Assembly (NCBI GenBank): GCA_009377535.1
Contig: WHTV01000004.1
Coordinates: forward strand, 25,351-89,350
Direction: 5' to 3'
Source: Kiloniellaceae bacterium
GTDB lineage: Bacteria > Pseudomonadota > Alphaproteobacteria > Kiloniellales > Kiloniellaceae
Length of the DNA: 64,000 nucleotides
The translations under genes and the position numbers were made by a program. Under the pieces are notes generated by a model. The model did not search any database and was not told where the DNA came from. It was given only the letters and a program-made list of their open reading frames with translations. Each line of letters opens with the position of its first letter. Within the stretch, counting starts at the first letter, position 1. Shown one piece after another: positions 29,159 to 40,581 of this stretch.

Positions 29159-29890
29159 TCACCGGTTGAGGGCGAGAACGACGCGCTCCATGCCGACCAT
29201 GATGACCCGCTCCATCGCCTTGCGCGCCGCTTCCACGTCGTGGCGGGCGATGGCTTCGACGATGGCCCAGTGCGACTGCGCGACCTCCTCGATCTTTTCC
29301 GGATCGGCGGCGGGCGAGCTGAGGGTGAAGATGCCGACCAGGGCCGCCTCGATGAGGCTGCTGACCGAGCGCATGAAGGGATTCCTGGACGCCTCGGCGA
29401 TCGCCAGGTGGAATTCCAGATCGGCCAGCGCGAGGCTTTGCGCCGTGTGCGTCGGCGCGCCCATCGCCTCGGCAAGCGCCTTCAGCCCCGCGACGTCGTC
29501 GGGCGTCGCCTTCTCGGCCGCGAGGCCTGCCGCGAAGGGCTCGAAAGCGAGGCGGATCTCGCAGACGTGGGTGAGAAAGGCCTCGTCGATCCCCGCATCG
29601 AAGTGCCAGGTCAGCACGTCCGAATCGAAGAGATTCCAGTGCGCCCGATCGGTCACCTTTGTGCCGATGCGCGCGCGCGGCACGATGAGGCCCTTGGCCG
29701 AGAGCGTCTTCATCGCCTCGCGCAGCACGGTGCGGGAGACATGGAAGCGCGCCTCCAGCTCGGCGTCGCTCGGCAGCAGGTCGCCCGCGGCGAACTCGCG
29801 GGCTACGATGGCGCGGCCGAGCTGGTCGACCACGTGGGCGTGGCTGGTGCGCGTGGTGCGCCCGGCGATGGTGTTTTCCAACAAGCCCAT
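29159..29890 (-). CDS. GntR/FadR-type (FCD domain) transcriptional regulator
   Basis: HAHVVDQLGRAIVAREFAAGDLLPSDAELEARFHVSRTVLREAMKTLSAKGLIVPRARIGTKV; FCD C-terminal domain. Confidence 0.93.
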   Translation of the reverse strand: MGLLENTIAGRTTRTSHAHVVDQLGRAIVAREFAAGDLLPSDAELEARFHVSRTVLREAMKTLSAKGLIVPRARIGTKVTDRAHWNLFDSDVLTWHFDAGIDEAFLTHVCEIRLAFEPFAAGLAAEKATPDDVAGLKALAEAMGAPTHTAQSLALADLEFHLAIAEASRNPFMRSVSSLIEAALVGIFTLSSPAADPEKIEEVAQSHWAIVEAIARHDVEAARKAMERVIMVGMERVVLALNR

Positions 29891-30891
29891 CAGCGTAATG
29901 CCTTGCTTCTCAGCAGCCGCCGGCGCAACACCGCACGGTCGCTTTCGGAGGCCCAAACAAGGGCTTTCTGCAACAGTATGAAGCTGAACAGCAAGAGTCC
30001 GATGACGATCTTGGTCCACCAGCTGGACAGCGTACCATCGAAAATGATGTAAGTCTGGATCAACCCCATGATGAGGATGCCGATCAGCGTGCCGGCGACG
30101 AAGCCGGCGCCGCCGGTCAGCAGCGTGCCGCCGATGACCACGGCGGCGATGGCGTCGAGTTCGACGCCGACCGCGGCCAGCGAGTAGCCGGCCGAGGTGT
30201 AGAGCGAGAAGACGATGCCGGCGAGCCCGGCGAGAAAGCCGGAGAGCGCGTAGATGGCGATGGTGGTGCGCGCGACCGGCACGCCCATGAGCCGCGCCGT
30301 CGGAACGCCGCCGCCCAGCGCAAAGACGTAGCTGCCGAAGCGCGTGCGGTGCGCAAGCAGAATGCCGGCCAGGAAGACCGCGACCATGAGGCCGCCGATG
30401 AGCGTCAGGCGGCCGCCGCCGGGCATGCGGTAGTAGAGGCCCTGCAGCAGGCCGTAGAAGTCATGGTGGATCGGCACCGATTCGACCGACAGCACGTAGG
30501 CCATGCCGCGCGCCAGGAACATGCCGGCCAGGGTGACGATGAAGGCCGGCATTTCCAGGTAGTGGATGATGGCGCCCATCACGCCACCGAAGGTCGTGGT
30601 GATGGCGAGCACGAGGACGAAGGCGGCCAGCGGATGGATCGCGGTCGAGTCCAGCACCACCGCGAGGAACACGCCGGTGAAGGCGATCACCGAACCGATG
30701 GACAGATCGATGCCGCCGGAGATGATGACGAAGGTCATGCCGACCGCGGCGATGCCGAGGAAGGCATTGTCGGTCAGGAGATTGCCGACAACCCGCGTCG
30801 ACAGCATGTTCGGGTATTGCAGGTAGCAGGCGGCGTAGGCGATCAGGAAGATCAGCAGCGTGGCAGCCAGCGGCAGGAAGCGTGCCTTCAT
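29890..30891 (-). CDS. yjfF: Sugar ABC transporter permease, YjfF-like
   Basis: BPD_transp_2-type permease; AAVGMTFVIISGGIDLSIGSVIAFTGVFLAVVL; overlaps upstream permease. Confidence 0.86.
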   Translation of the reverse strand: MKARFLPLAATLLIFLIAYAACYLQYPNMLSTRVVGNLLTDNAFLGIAAVGMTFVIISGGIDLSIGSVIAFTGVFLAVVLDSTAIHPLAAFVLVLAITTTFGGVMGAIIHYLEMPAFIVTLAGMFLARGMAYVLSVESVPIHHDFYGLLQGLYYRMPGGGRLTLIGGLMVAVFLAGILLAHRTRFGSYVFALGGGVPTARLMGVPVARTTIAIYALSGFLAGLAGIVFSLYTSAGYSLAAVGVELDAIAAVVIGGTLLTGGAGFVAGTLIGILIMGLIQTYIIFDGTLSSWWTKIVIGLLLFSFILLQKALVWASESDRAVLRRRLLRSKALR

Positions 30892-31948
30892 TGCGGCCTC
30901 CCCAGCGATTCAGGCGCCTCGGCCTCGCCCGGCAGCTGCCGCGGCGTTTCGGTCGGCACCTCGGACGGGCTGCGCAGGAAGTCGTAGAGCGTCTGCACCG
31001 CAGGCGACTGCATCACCAGGATGACGACGATGATGGCGGCCTTGATGATGAGGTTGAATTCCGGCGGGAAGCCCGACAGCAGGATGCCGGTGTTGATCGA
31101 CTGGATGATCATGGCGCCGAGCAGCGACGCGACGATGCTGAAACGGCCGCCGAGCAGCGAGGTGCCGCCGATCACCACCGCGAGGATGGCGTCGAGTTCG
31201 AGCCAGAGGCCGGCGTTGTTGGCGTCGGCGCCCTTGATGTCGGCGGCGATGATGACGCCGGCGACGGCGGCGCAGAAGCCGGAGACGGCATAAACTGCCA
31301 GCAGCAGGACCAGGCTGTTGATGCCGCAGAGCGTGCTGGCGCGCCGGTTGATGCCGGTCGCCTCGATCAGCATGCCGAGCGCCGAGCGGCGCACCGCCAG
31401 AGTCACCGCCGCCCCCAGTGCCAGCCAGATCAGCACCGGCATGGGCAGGCCGGCGAAGGCGCCGCTGCCGATGAAGATGAGACCCTGGTGGTTGAAGGTG
31501 AGGATGGCGCCTTCGGTGATCAGCTGGGCGATGCCGCGCCCGGCAACCATGAGGATGAGCGTCGCGACGATGGGCTGCATGCCGAGCACGGCCACCAGGA
31601 AGCCGTTCCACAGGCCGCAGGCGATGCCGGCCGCGGCGGCGAACAGCAAGGCCGTCGCCAGGCTGGCACCGCCGGCGACGGTGGCGGCCACCACCGCGCC
31701 GGCGATGGCCATGACGGCGCCAACGGAAAGGTCGATCCCCTTGGTCGCGATGACCAGGGTCATACCGATGGCGAGAAGCGCGACCGGCGCGCCGCGGTTC
31801 AGCACGTCGACGACGCTGCCGTAGAGCCGGCCGTTCTGGAATTCGATGTCGAAGAAGCCGGGAAACACCAGCGCGTTCAGTGCCAGGATGGTTGCCAGCG
31901 CGATGAGCTGCGGGACGAAGCGCCTTAGCGCTGCCTGGGCAGCGGCGA

Positions 31949-31952
<4 letters not shown>
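30888..31952 (-). CDS. ytfT: Sugar ABC transporter permease, YtfT-like
   Basis: LLAIGMTLVIATKGIDLSVGAVMAIAGAVVA; SLLGGRFSIVASLLGAMIIQSINTGILLSGFPPEFNLIIKA. Confidence 0.87.
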
Positions 31953-33475
<1,523 letters not shown>

Positions 33476-33551
33476 GGAGCCGGCCCTGCCTCCCTCGCCC
33501 CCCTCGCGGCGCGCGCCGCCGCATCGAGGGAAGCCATCACCGAAATCAAGG

Positions 33552-33581
33552 GCCTGCCGGCCCCCTGCGGGACCGGCAGGC
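33552..33581 (-). other. Stable RNA hairpin between ytfQ and ytfR
   Basis: GCCTGCCGG-N12-CCGGCAGGC inverted repeat in the 124-nt gap; no T-tract. Confidence 0.6.
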
Positions 33582-33599
33582 GGGTGATCGGGAGAAGCC

Positions 33600-34574
33600 T
33601 CAGTAGCCGAGGTTCTTCTTCTCTTCGTAGATCTTCAAAGGATCGTCGTTCTGGGTGAAGAGCTTCGATTCCGTCTGGATCCACTTCGGCGGCAGGATGC
33701 CGTCCTTGAAGAAGGCCTCAAGCACGTCGAAGGCGGGGCCCGCCATGTTCGGCGTCAGCTCGACCGTAGCATTGGCCTCACCCGCCGCCATGGCCTGGAA
33801 GATGTCCGGCACCGCGTCGATGGAGACGACGAGGATGTCCTGGCCCGGCTTCAGGCCGGCTTCCTTGATCGCCTGGATCGCGCCCACTGCCATGTCGTCG
33901 TTGTGGGCGTAGAGCGCACAAATGTTCCTGCCGCCGTTCTCGGCCTTGATGAAGCTCTCCATCACTTCCTTGCCCTTGGCGCGGGTGAAGTCGCCGGTCT
34001 GGCTGCGGATGATCTTGAGATTGGCGTGATCGGCAATGGCCTGTTCGAAGCCGTTCTTGCGGTCGATGGCCGGCGAGGAACCCGTGGTGCCCTGCAGTTC
34101 GACCACGTTGCAGTCCTTGCCGGCGACGGAATCGGTCAGCCACTGGCCGGCAACCCGACCTTCGTGGACGAGGTCCGAGGTTACCGCGGTCATGTACAGA
34201 TCGTCGCGGGCGTCGACCGTGCGGTCGAGCAGCACCACGGGGATCTCGGCGTCCTTAGCTTCCTCCAAGACGGCGTCCCAGCCGGTCGCCACCACGGGCG
34301 CCAGCAGGATGGCGTCGACGCCCTGCGCGATGAAGGAGCGCACGGCCTTGATCTGGTTTTCCTGCTTCTGCTGGGCGTCGGCGAATTTCAGGTTGATGCC
34401 GCGTTCCTCGGCCTGCAGCTTGGTCAGGGTGGTCTCGGCGGCGCGCCAGCCGGATTCCGACCCGATCTGCGAAAAGCCGATGGTCATCTCTGCGGCCAGC
34501 GCCGGCGGTGCGGCCACCGCCGCAAGCAGCGTGGCGCCGGCGAAAAGCGTTCTGAAGTCGTGCTTGAAGTGCAT
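33600..34574 (-). CDS. ytfQ: Sugar (galactofuranose-type) ABC transporter substrate-binding protein YtfQ
   Basis: MTIGFSQIGSESGWRAAETTLTKLQAEERGINLKFADAQQKQENQIKAVRSFIAQGVDAILLAPVVATGWDAVL; DFTRAKGKEVMESFIKAENGGRNICALYAHNDDMAVGAIQAIKEAGLKPG. Confidence 0.93.
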   Translation of the reverse strand: MHFKHDFRTLFAGATLLAAVAAPPALAAEMTIGFSQIGSESGWRAAETTLTKLQAEERGINLKFADAQQKQENQIKAVRSFIAQGVDAILLAPVVATGWDAVLEEAKDAEIPVVLLDRTVDARDDLYMTAVTSDLVHEGRVAGQWLTDSVAGKDCNVVELQGTTGSSPAIDRKNGFEQAIADHANLKIIRSQTGDFTRAKGKEVMESFIKAENGGRNICALYAHNDDMAVGAIQAIKEAGLKPGQDILVVSIDAVPDIFQAMAAGEANATVELTPNMAGPAFDVLEAFFKDGILPPKWIQTESKLFTQNDDPLKIYEEKKNLGY

Positions 34575-34617
34575 GTGTTCCTCCCGGTTACGGCTGTCTT
34601 GAATGCAGCTGAACCTA

Positions 34618-34640
34618 AAAAATCATATAGTATGATTTTT
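34618..34640. promoter_or_regulatory. Putative GntR/FadR-type operator upstream of ytfQ
   Basis: Perfect 10-bp inverted repeat AAAAATCATA-TAG-TATGATTTTT. Confidence 0.7.
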
Positions 34641-34724
34641 GTAAACAGGGGAACGAAAGAGCCTGCTCGATTTCGGCTCATGCGGGTATTGGCGGGTCGT
34701 TTAGAGGAGGTCCGGGGCCAGAAC

Positions 34725-34756
34725 GCAAAAGGCGGCCCGGAAAGGCCGCCTCTTTG
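34725..34756 (-). terminator. Rho-independent terminator downstream of tRNA-Gly (possibly bidirectional)
   Basis: On minus strand AGGCGGCC TTTCCG GGCCGCCTTTTGC. Confidence 0.75.
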
Positions 34757-34785
34757 CTATTGCGCCCCTCCCGCAGGAGAGGAAT

Positions 34786-34860
34786 TGGAGCGGGCGATGA
34801 GATTCGAACTCACGACCCCAACCTTGGCAAGGTTGTGCTCTACCCCTGAGCTACGCCCGC
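34786..34860 (-). tRNA. tRNA-Gly(GCC)
   Basis: Reverse strand GCGGGCGTAGCTCAGGGGTAGAGCACAACCTTGCCAAGGTTGTGGTCGTGAGTTCGAATCTCATCGCCCGCTCCA; cloverleaf pairs, anticodon GCC, encoded CCA. Confidence 0.97.
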
Positions 34861-35098
34861 ACCGGAGAGCGGGGAGATACCCGCTTTCGTACCACTTTGC
34901 AAGTCCCTCTTTGAGCCGGCGGCACCCGGCCTGAGCGGCTTCGGGCGGTCCGGCGGAGGCACCGCAGCGAATGCTATTCGCCTTTTGCTACCCAAGACTT
35001 AATGGCTCTGGTGCCGGTCGGATGGAGTGACAAATCGGCGCCGGTCTGCTACGGCCTTTCGGCGAGGGAACCGCTCCTCCTGCAACAGCTAGGAAGCC

Positions 35099-35620
35099 AT
35101 GCCAGAACGCGAAACCGCCGCCGAGATGCCGCTGCCCACCGCCCCGGCGGCCCTGCTGGCGCGCCTCGATGCGATGGGCATCAACTACCGCTGCGTGACC
35201 CACCCGCCGGTCTTCACGGTGGAGGAGGCCAAGGCGCTACGCGGCGAGCTGCCGGGCGCCCACATCAAGAACCTCTTCCTGCGCAACAAGAAGGGCCGCA
35301 TGTGGCTGGTCACCTGCCTGGAGGACCGCGAGATCGACTTGAAGGTGCTCGGCGAGCGCCTGGAGGCCGGGCGCTTCTCCTTTGGCAGCGCCGAGCGCCT
35401 GATGACCTATCTCGGCGTGCGTCCAGGCGCGGTGACGCCCTTCGCGGTGATCAACGACACTGCCGGCGCGGTCACCATGGTACTCGACAGCGGCGTGATC
35501 GGGGCCGGCCCGGTGAACTGCCACCCGCTGGTCAACACCATGACCGCGGCGCTGGCACCGGAAGATCTTGTGCGCTTCCTGGAGGCGGAGGGTCATGCCC
35601 CACTGCTGCTGGCACTCTGA
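35099..35620 (+). CDS. Prolyl-tRNA deacylase/editing-domain protein (YbaK/ProX family)
   Basis: INYRCVTHPPVFTVEEAKALRGELPGAHIKNLFLRNKKGRMWLV...VTPFAVINDTAGAVTMVLD. Confidence 0.92.
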   Translation: MPERETAAEMPLPTAPAALLARLDAMGINYRCVTHPPVFTVEEAKALRGELPGAHIKNLFLRNKKGRMWLVTCLEDREIDLKVLGERLEAGRFSFGSAERLMTYLGVRPGAVTPFAVINDTAGAVTMVLDSGVIGAGPVNCHPLVNTMTAALAPEDLVRFLEAEGHAPLLLAL

Positions 35621-35760
35621 CGCGCCGGGGCGGAACCAGCGGGTGGACTTGCCCTGGGACCCGAAAACCGCCATTTATTGAGTGGAACCGCCGGGACGGG
35701 CCGCAAGCGCCCCGCCCATGACGGCGGTCGAAGACTCATGCAGCCAAACGGAAAGATATT

Positions 35761-36696
35761 ATGGAACCGATCATCGGCGGCCTGAGCGGCCAGGGCAGTG
35801 CAGGACAGGCCGGCGCCGACCTCATCAAGGAAAGCAACCAGCAGGCCTTCATGCAGGACGTCATCGAGGCCTCGATGACGGTGCCGGTGATTGTCGACTT
35901 CTGGGCCCCCTGGTGCGGCCCCTGCAAGCAGCTCGGCCCCTTGCTGGAGAACGCCGTGAAGGCCGCCGCGGGCGCCGTGCGCATGGTGAAGATCAACATC
36001 GACGAGAACCAGCAGTTGGCCGCGCAGCTGCGCATCCAGTCGATTCCCACGGTCTATGCCTTCTTCCAGGGCCAGCCGGTCGACGGCTTCCAGGGCGCTC
36101 AGCCGGAAAGCGAGATCAAAGCCTTCGTCGATCGCTTGCACAAGGCAGGCGCGGCCGGCCAGGGACCGAACCCCATCGACCAGGCCCTCGAGCAGGCCGC
36201 CGCCGCGCTGGAGGCCGGCGACGCGCAGACCGCCGCCGCCATCTTCTCCCAGGTGCTGCAACACGATGCCGAGAATGCCGCGGCCCTGGCCGGCCTCATT
36301 GCCTGTCACCTGGCCGACGGCGACGTCACTGGCGCGCGCGAGATGTACGACGGCCTGGACGACAAGATGCGAGCCGATCCCGCCTTCGCCTCGGTCGCCG
36401 CGCAGATCAGCCTGCAGGAACAGGCCGCCGGCGCCGGCGAAATTCCGCTGCTGATGGAGAAGGTGGCGGCCAACCACAACGACCATCAGGCGCGCTTCGA
36501 CCTCGCCATGGCGCTGCACGGCGCCGGCAAGCGCCAAGCCGCCGCCGACGAGCTGCTGGAGATCATCCGACGCGAGCGCAAGTGGAACGACGAAGGCGCG
36601 CGCAAGCAACTGGTCACCTTCTTCGAGGCCTGGGGACCGGCCGACCCGCTGACGATCGAAAACCGCCGGCGTCTGTCCTCACTGCTGTTCGCATGA
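35761..36696 (+). CDS. Thioredoxin-TPR co-chaperone-like protein (CnoX/YbbN family)
   Basis: VIVDFWAPWCGPCKQLGPLLENAV with CxxC, followed by TPR-like helical region. Confidence 0.91.
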   Translation: MEPIIGGLSGQGSAGQAGADLIKESNQQAFMQDVIEASMTVPVIVDFWAPWCGPCKQLGPLLENAVKAAAGAVRMVKINIDENQQLAAQLRIQSIPTVYAFFQGQPVDGFQGAQPESEIKAFVDRLHKAGAAGQGPNPIDQALEQAAAALEAGDAQTAAAIFSQVLQHDAENAAALAGLIACHLADGDVTGAREMYDGLDDKMRADPAFASVAAQISLQEQAAGAGEIPLLMEKVAANHNDHQARFDLAMALHGAGKRQAAADELLEIIRRERKWNDEGARKQLVTFFEAWGPADPLTIENRRRLSSLLFA

Positions 36697-37352
36697 GTCG
36701 CACGGCCTTCGATCCGGCCTTCGAGGACCTGCCGCGGGTCCTGCCGATCTTTCCGCTGGAGGGCGTTCTCCTGCTGCCCGGCGGCCGCCTGCCGCTCAAC
36801 GTCTTCGAGCCGCGCTATCTGGCCATGTTCGATGCCGCGCTGGCGAGCAACCGGCTGATCGGCATGATCCAGCCCTGCGAGGATAGCGGCGACGCCGAGA
36901 CGCCCAAGGTCTACGAGACAGGCTGCGTCGGGCGCATCACCTCCTTCACGGAGACCGACGACGGGCGCTACCTGGTGACGCTCTCCGGCCTGCTGCGCTT
37001 CGACGTGCTGCGCGAGATGCCGTCGGGCAGCTACCGCCAGGTGGAGCCGGATTACCGGCGCTTCGCTGGCGACCTGGATGAGGACCGCAGCACGATCGAC
37101 CGTGATCGCCTGATAAAGGTGTTGAACGCCTACTTCGAGGCCAACTCCATCGAGGGTGACTGGGAAGCCATCGAGCAGACCGGCGACGAGCGCCTGGTCA
37201 CCTCACTGGCGATGATCTGTCCGCTGGGCGCGCCGGAAAAGCAGGCCCTGCTGGAATCGATCACCCTCACCGAGCGCGCCGAGGCGCTGACCGCCATCAT
37301 GGAGATGGCGACCCATGGGCGCGACGGCGAGAGCGAAGCAAAGCATCACTAA
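36693..37352 (+). CDS. LON peptidase substrate-binding domain-containing protein
   Basis: [54 protein letters not shown] overlap with preceding gene. Confidence 0.93.
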   Translation: MSRTAFDPAFEDLPRVLPIFPLEGVLLLPGGRLPLNVFEPRYLAMFDAALASNRLIGMIQPCEDSGDAETPKVYETGCVGRITSFTETDDGRYLVTLSGLLRFDVLREMPSGSYRQVEPDYRRFAGDLDEDRSTIDRDRLIKVLNAYFEANSIEGDWEAIEQTGDERLVTSLAMICPLGAPEKQALLESITLTERAEALTAIMEMATHGRDGESEAKHH

Positions 37353-37375
37353 GCGGCACCGACAGGAGCAGGAAC

Positions 37376-37555
37376 ATGAACAACACCGTCGATCCGAAGC
37401 TGCTGGAGATTCTGGTCTGTCCGCTGACCAAGGGCCCGCTGGACTACGACGCCAAGGCGCAGGAACTGATCAGCCACCAGGCCCGCCTCGCCTACCCGAT
37501 CCGCGACGGCATCCCGATCATGCTGGTCGACGAAGCCCGCCAGATCGACGATTGA
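37376..37555 (+). CDS. Trm112/UPF0434 family protein
   Basis: 59 aa, not in ORF track: [59 protein letters not shown]. Confidence 0.93.
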   Translation: MNNTVDPKLLEILVCPLTKGPLDYDAKAQELISHQARLAYPIRDGIPIMLVDEARQIDD

Positions 37556-37577
37556 TCCCGACAGCCGCGGAGCCGCA

Positions 37578-37979
37578 ATGAACGACAAGACGATCCAAGA
37601 GAACGAGGCGCAGGGCTTCGATACCACCCACTGGCCGACGGAGATACGCTACCTCTCGGCCGAAAAGCAGCTGGTGGTCAGCTTCGACAGCGGCGAGACC
37701 TTTGCCTATCCGGCAGAATTTTTGCGCGTGGAAAGCCCCTCCGCCGAGGTGCAGGGCCACGGGCCGAGCCAGAAGCAGATCGTTTCGCGCCGACGCCACG
37801 TCGGCATCATGGAGGTCGTGCCGGTCGGCAACTACGCCGTGCGCATCAAGTTCGACGACCTGCACGACAGCGGCATCTTCTCCTGGCAGTACCTCTACCG
37901 CCTCGGCCGCACCCAGGACGCCCTTTGGCAGGCCTACCTCGACAACCTCGCCGCTAAAGGCCTCAGCCGCGACCCCTGA
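37578..37979 (+). CDS. DUF971 (gamma-butyrobetaine hydroxylase-like N-terminal) domain protein
   Basis: PTEIRYLSAEKQLVVSFDSGETFAYPAEFLRVESPSAEVQGHGP...RIKFDDLHDSGIFSWQYLYRLG. Confidence 0.92.
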   Translation: MNDKTIQENEAQGFDTTHWPTEIRYLSAEKQLVVSFDSGETFAYPAEFLRVESPSAEVQGHGPSQKQIVSRRRHVGIMEVVPVGNYAVRIKFDDLHDSGIFSWQYLYRLGRTQDALWQAYLDNLAAKGLSRDP

Positions 37980-38074
37980 CGCAAAACCGCCGCGGCATAG
38001 GTCGTTTGGCGGCAAGACAGATCCCCATGCTGTGCAAAGCTTCGTCGGCTGCAGGAGCAGGAAAGGTCCGTCGC

Positions 38075-39298
38075 ATGGCACCCGATACCGCCGTTCGCGC
38101 AGGCGATGAGCCGGTCGACCTTGGCGCGCTGCGCGCCTGGCGACTCGCCCGCCTGCGTGCCGAGCTCCAGGCGCGCGACTACGCCGGCGTTCTGCTCTAC
38201 GACCCGATCAACATCCGCTACGCCTGCGATGCCCGCAACATGGCGGTGTGGTCGCTGCACAACGCCGTGCGCTATGTCTTCGTGCCGACCGAGGGGCCGG
38301 TGGTGCTGTTCGACTTCCACAACTGCGCCCACCTCTCCGCCGGCAACGCGGTGATCAGCGAGGTGCGCCCCGCCGTCGCCTGGTACTATTTTTCCGCCGG
38401 CAGCCGCTGCCGCGAGCTCGCCGGCCGCTGGGCGGCCGAGGTCGCCGATCTCGTCACGCGGCACGGCGGCGGCAACCGGCGCCTCGCCATCGACAAGTGC
38501 GAGCCGCTCGGCTGCGCCGGGTTGGCGGCTCGCGGCGTCGAGGTGTTCGACGGCCAGGAGGTCATGGAGCTGGCGCGCCGCGTGAAGGGGCCGGAGGAGA
38601 TCGCCTGCCTGAAGGCATCGGTCGCCGTCTGCGAGGAGGCCATCGGCGCCATGCGCGCCGCACTCGCGCCCGGCATGACCGAGAACGAACTGTGGTCGAT
38701 CCTCAACCAGGTGAACGCCGCGCGTGGCGGCGAGTGGATCGAGACAAGGCTGCTCGCGGCCGGCGGACGGAGCAATCCCTGGTTCCACGAATGCGGCGCC
38801 GACGTCATTCAGGCCGGCGACATGGTCAGCTTCGACACCGACATGATCGGCCCTTACGGCTATTGCGCCGACATCTCACGAACGTTTCTTTGCGGCGCCA
38901 CGGAGCCGCGCGACGAGCAGCGCCGGCTCTACCAGCTCGCCTGGGAGCAGATCCACTTCAACATGCAGCTGGTGAAGCCGGGCCTCGGCTTTCGCGAGCT
39001 GGCCGAAGGGGCCTGGCGGCTGCCCGCCAGCTGCCAGGCCAACCGCTACTCGGTGGTGGTGCACGGCGTCGGGCTCTGCGACGAATATCCGGCGGTGGTC
39101 TACCTGGAGGACTTCGGCGCTGCAGGCTACGACGGTGTCTTCGAGGCCGGCATGGCGGTCTGCGTCGAGAGCTATATCGGCGAGGAAGGCGGCCATGAAG
39201 GCGTCAAGCTGGAACAGCAAGTGCTGATCACGGAAACCGGCATCGAGCCACTCTCCACTTTTCCCTTCGAAGACGCGCTGCTGCGCAAGGAAATTTAG
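38075..39298 (+). CDS. M24-fold (creatinase/aminopeptidase) protein resembling DMSP lyase DddP
   Basis: DYAGVLLYDPINIRYACDARNMAVWSLHNAVRYV; GGEWIETRLLAAGGRSNPWFHECG; FDTDMIGPYGYCADISRTF; YSVVVHGVGLCDEYP; LCVESYIGEEGG-type and KLEQQVLITE. Confidence 0.85.
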   Translation: MAPDTAVRAGDEPVDLGALRAWRLARLRAELQARDYAGVLLYDPINIRYACDARNMAVWSLHNAVRYVFVPTEGPVVLFDFHNCAHLSAGNAVISEVRPAVAWYYFSAGSRCRELAGRWAAEVADLVTRHGGGNRRLAIDKCEPLGCAGLAARGVEVFDGQEVMELARRVKGPEEIACLKASVAVCEEAIGAMRAALAPGMTENELWSILNQVNAARGGEWIETRLLAAGGRSNPWFHECGADVIQAGDMVSFDTDMIGPYGYCADISRTFLCGATEPRDEQRRLYQLAWEQIHFNMQLVKPGLGFRELAEGAWRLPASCQANRYSVVVHGVGLCDEYPAVVYLEDFGAAGYDGVFEAGMAVCVESYIGEEGGHEGVKLEQQVLITETGIEPLSTFPFEDALLRKEI

Positions 39299-40581
39299 AG
39301 GGTCTCACCCTTCACCAGGCGGGGCAGGTCGCCGACCAGGCCCATGGCGTGGCGCATGAAGAAGCGCTTCAGCGGCGGCATCCGGTTGACAGCGGCGAGG
39401 CCGAGGTCACGCAACAGGCGGACCGGCGGCAGGTCGTTGGAGAACAGCCGGTTCAGTGAGTCGGTGGCGGCGATCAGCGCCACGTTGTCGAGGCGCCGCC
39501 AGCGCTGGTAGCGCTCCAGCACGGTAGCGCTGCCGACGTCGAGGCCGAGGCGGCGGGCATCGACGATGCACTCGGCCAGCGCCGCCACATCGCGCAGGCC
39601 GAGGTTGAGGCCTTGCGCGCCGATCGGCGGCATCACGTGCGCCGCATCGCCGATGAGAGCCAGGCGTGTGTCGATGTAGCGTTCGGCATGCAGCAGCGAG
39701 AGCGGATGGGTCCAGCGCCGGCCGCCCCAGAGCGACAGCTCCCCCAGGGAATCTCCGAAGCGGCGCTGCAATTCTGCGGCGAAGCCTTGCTCATCCAGCG
39801 CCATCATCGCCGCCACCAACTCGCGCCGCTCCGTCCACACCAGCGAGGAGCGGTGCAGCGGCTTGCCGGTCTCGTCGGCGGCGTCGGTCATCGGCAACAG
39901 GGCGAAGGGGCCCGAGGGCAGGAAGTGTTCGTGCGCGACGCCCCCATGCGGCAGGCTGTGGGCGACGGTCGCGACGATGGCGGTCTGGCCGTAGCCGATC
40001 TCCGTCACCTTGATGCCGGCGGCTGCGCGCTGGTCCGAGCCGCGTCCGTCGGCGGCGACCAGCAGGCACGCCTTCAGGGTAGTGCCGTCCGAGAGACGCG
40101 CGGTGACGCCGCCGGGCCGGCGGATCACTTCGGCAAAGTCGGCCGGTGCGCGCAGGTCGATGCGGGCGAGGGCACGGGCACGGTCGAGGACCGCCCGGCG
40201 GATCGCCGCGTTCTCGACGATGTAGCCCAAGGGACGGGCATCCTCCTCGCTCGCCACCTCGCTATGAGAAAAGTGCAGGTGCAGCGCCGAAGCGCCGCCG
40301 GCCCGGCCGGTGCCCAGCCGGCCGTCGGAGATGCGGATGTCGAGGATCGGCGCAGCGGCGGAGGCCATGCCCTGCCACAGGCCGAGCACCTGGAGTGCCT
40401 GCTGTGATCCGCGGGCGATGGCCGAAGAGCGGCCGTCGAAAGCCTCGTCGCGCTGTCGGGCGGGATCCATGCAGTCGACCACCACGACCTCGAGCCCGGC
40501 CTCGGCCAGAGCCACGGCAAAGGCGAGGCCGACCATGCCGCCGCCGGCCACCAGGATTTCCGCGTCTTTCGCTTCGGCCAT
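39295..40581 (-). CDS. UbiH/UbiF/COQ6-family FAD-dependent hydroxylase
   Basis: ILVAGGGMVGLAFAVALAEAGLEVVVVD; LLVAADGRGSDQRAAAGI; ALIGDAAHVMPPIGAQGLNLGLRDVAAL. Confidence 0.93.
   Translation of the reverse strand: MAEAKDAEILVAGGGMVGLAFAVALAEAGLEVVVVDCMDPARQRDEAFDGRSSAIARGSQQALQVLGLWQGMASAAAPILDIRISDGRLGTGRAGGASALHLHFSHSEVASEEDARPLGYIVENAAIRRAVLDRARALARIDLRAPADFAEVIRRPGGVTARLSDGTTLKACLLVAADGRGSDQRAAAGIKVTEIGYGQTAIVATVAHSLPHGGVAHEHFLPSGPFALLPMTDAADETGKPLHRSSLVWTERRELVAAMMALDEQGFAAELQRRFGDSLGELSLWGGRRWTHPLSLLHAERYIDTRLALIGDAAHVMPPIGAQGLNLGLRDVAALAECIVDARRLGLDVGSATVLERYQRWRRLDNVALIAATDSLNRLFSNDLPPVRLLRDLGLAAVNRMPPLKRFFMRHAMGLVGDLPRLVKGETL

Noticed and set aside
34786-35098. Genomic island integrated at tRNA-Gly
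   Set aside because: No integrase and no duplicated tRNA 3' end seen nearby; flanking genes are ordinary.
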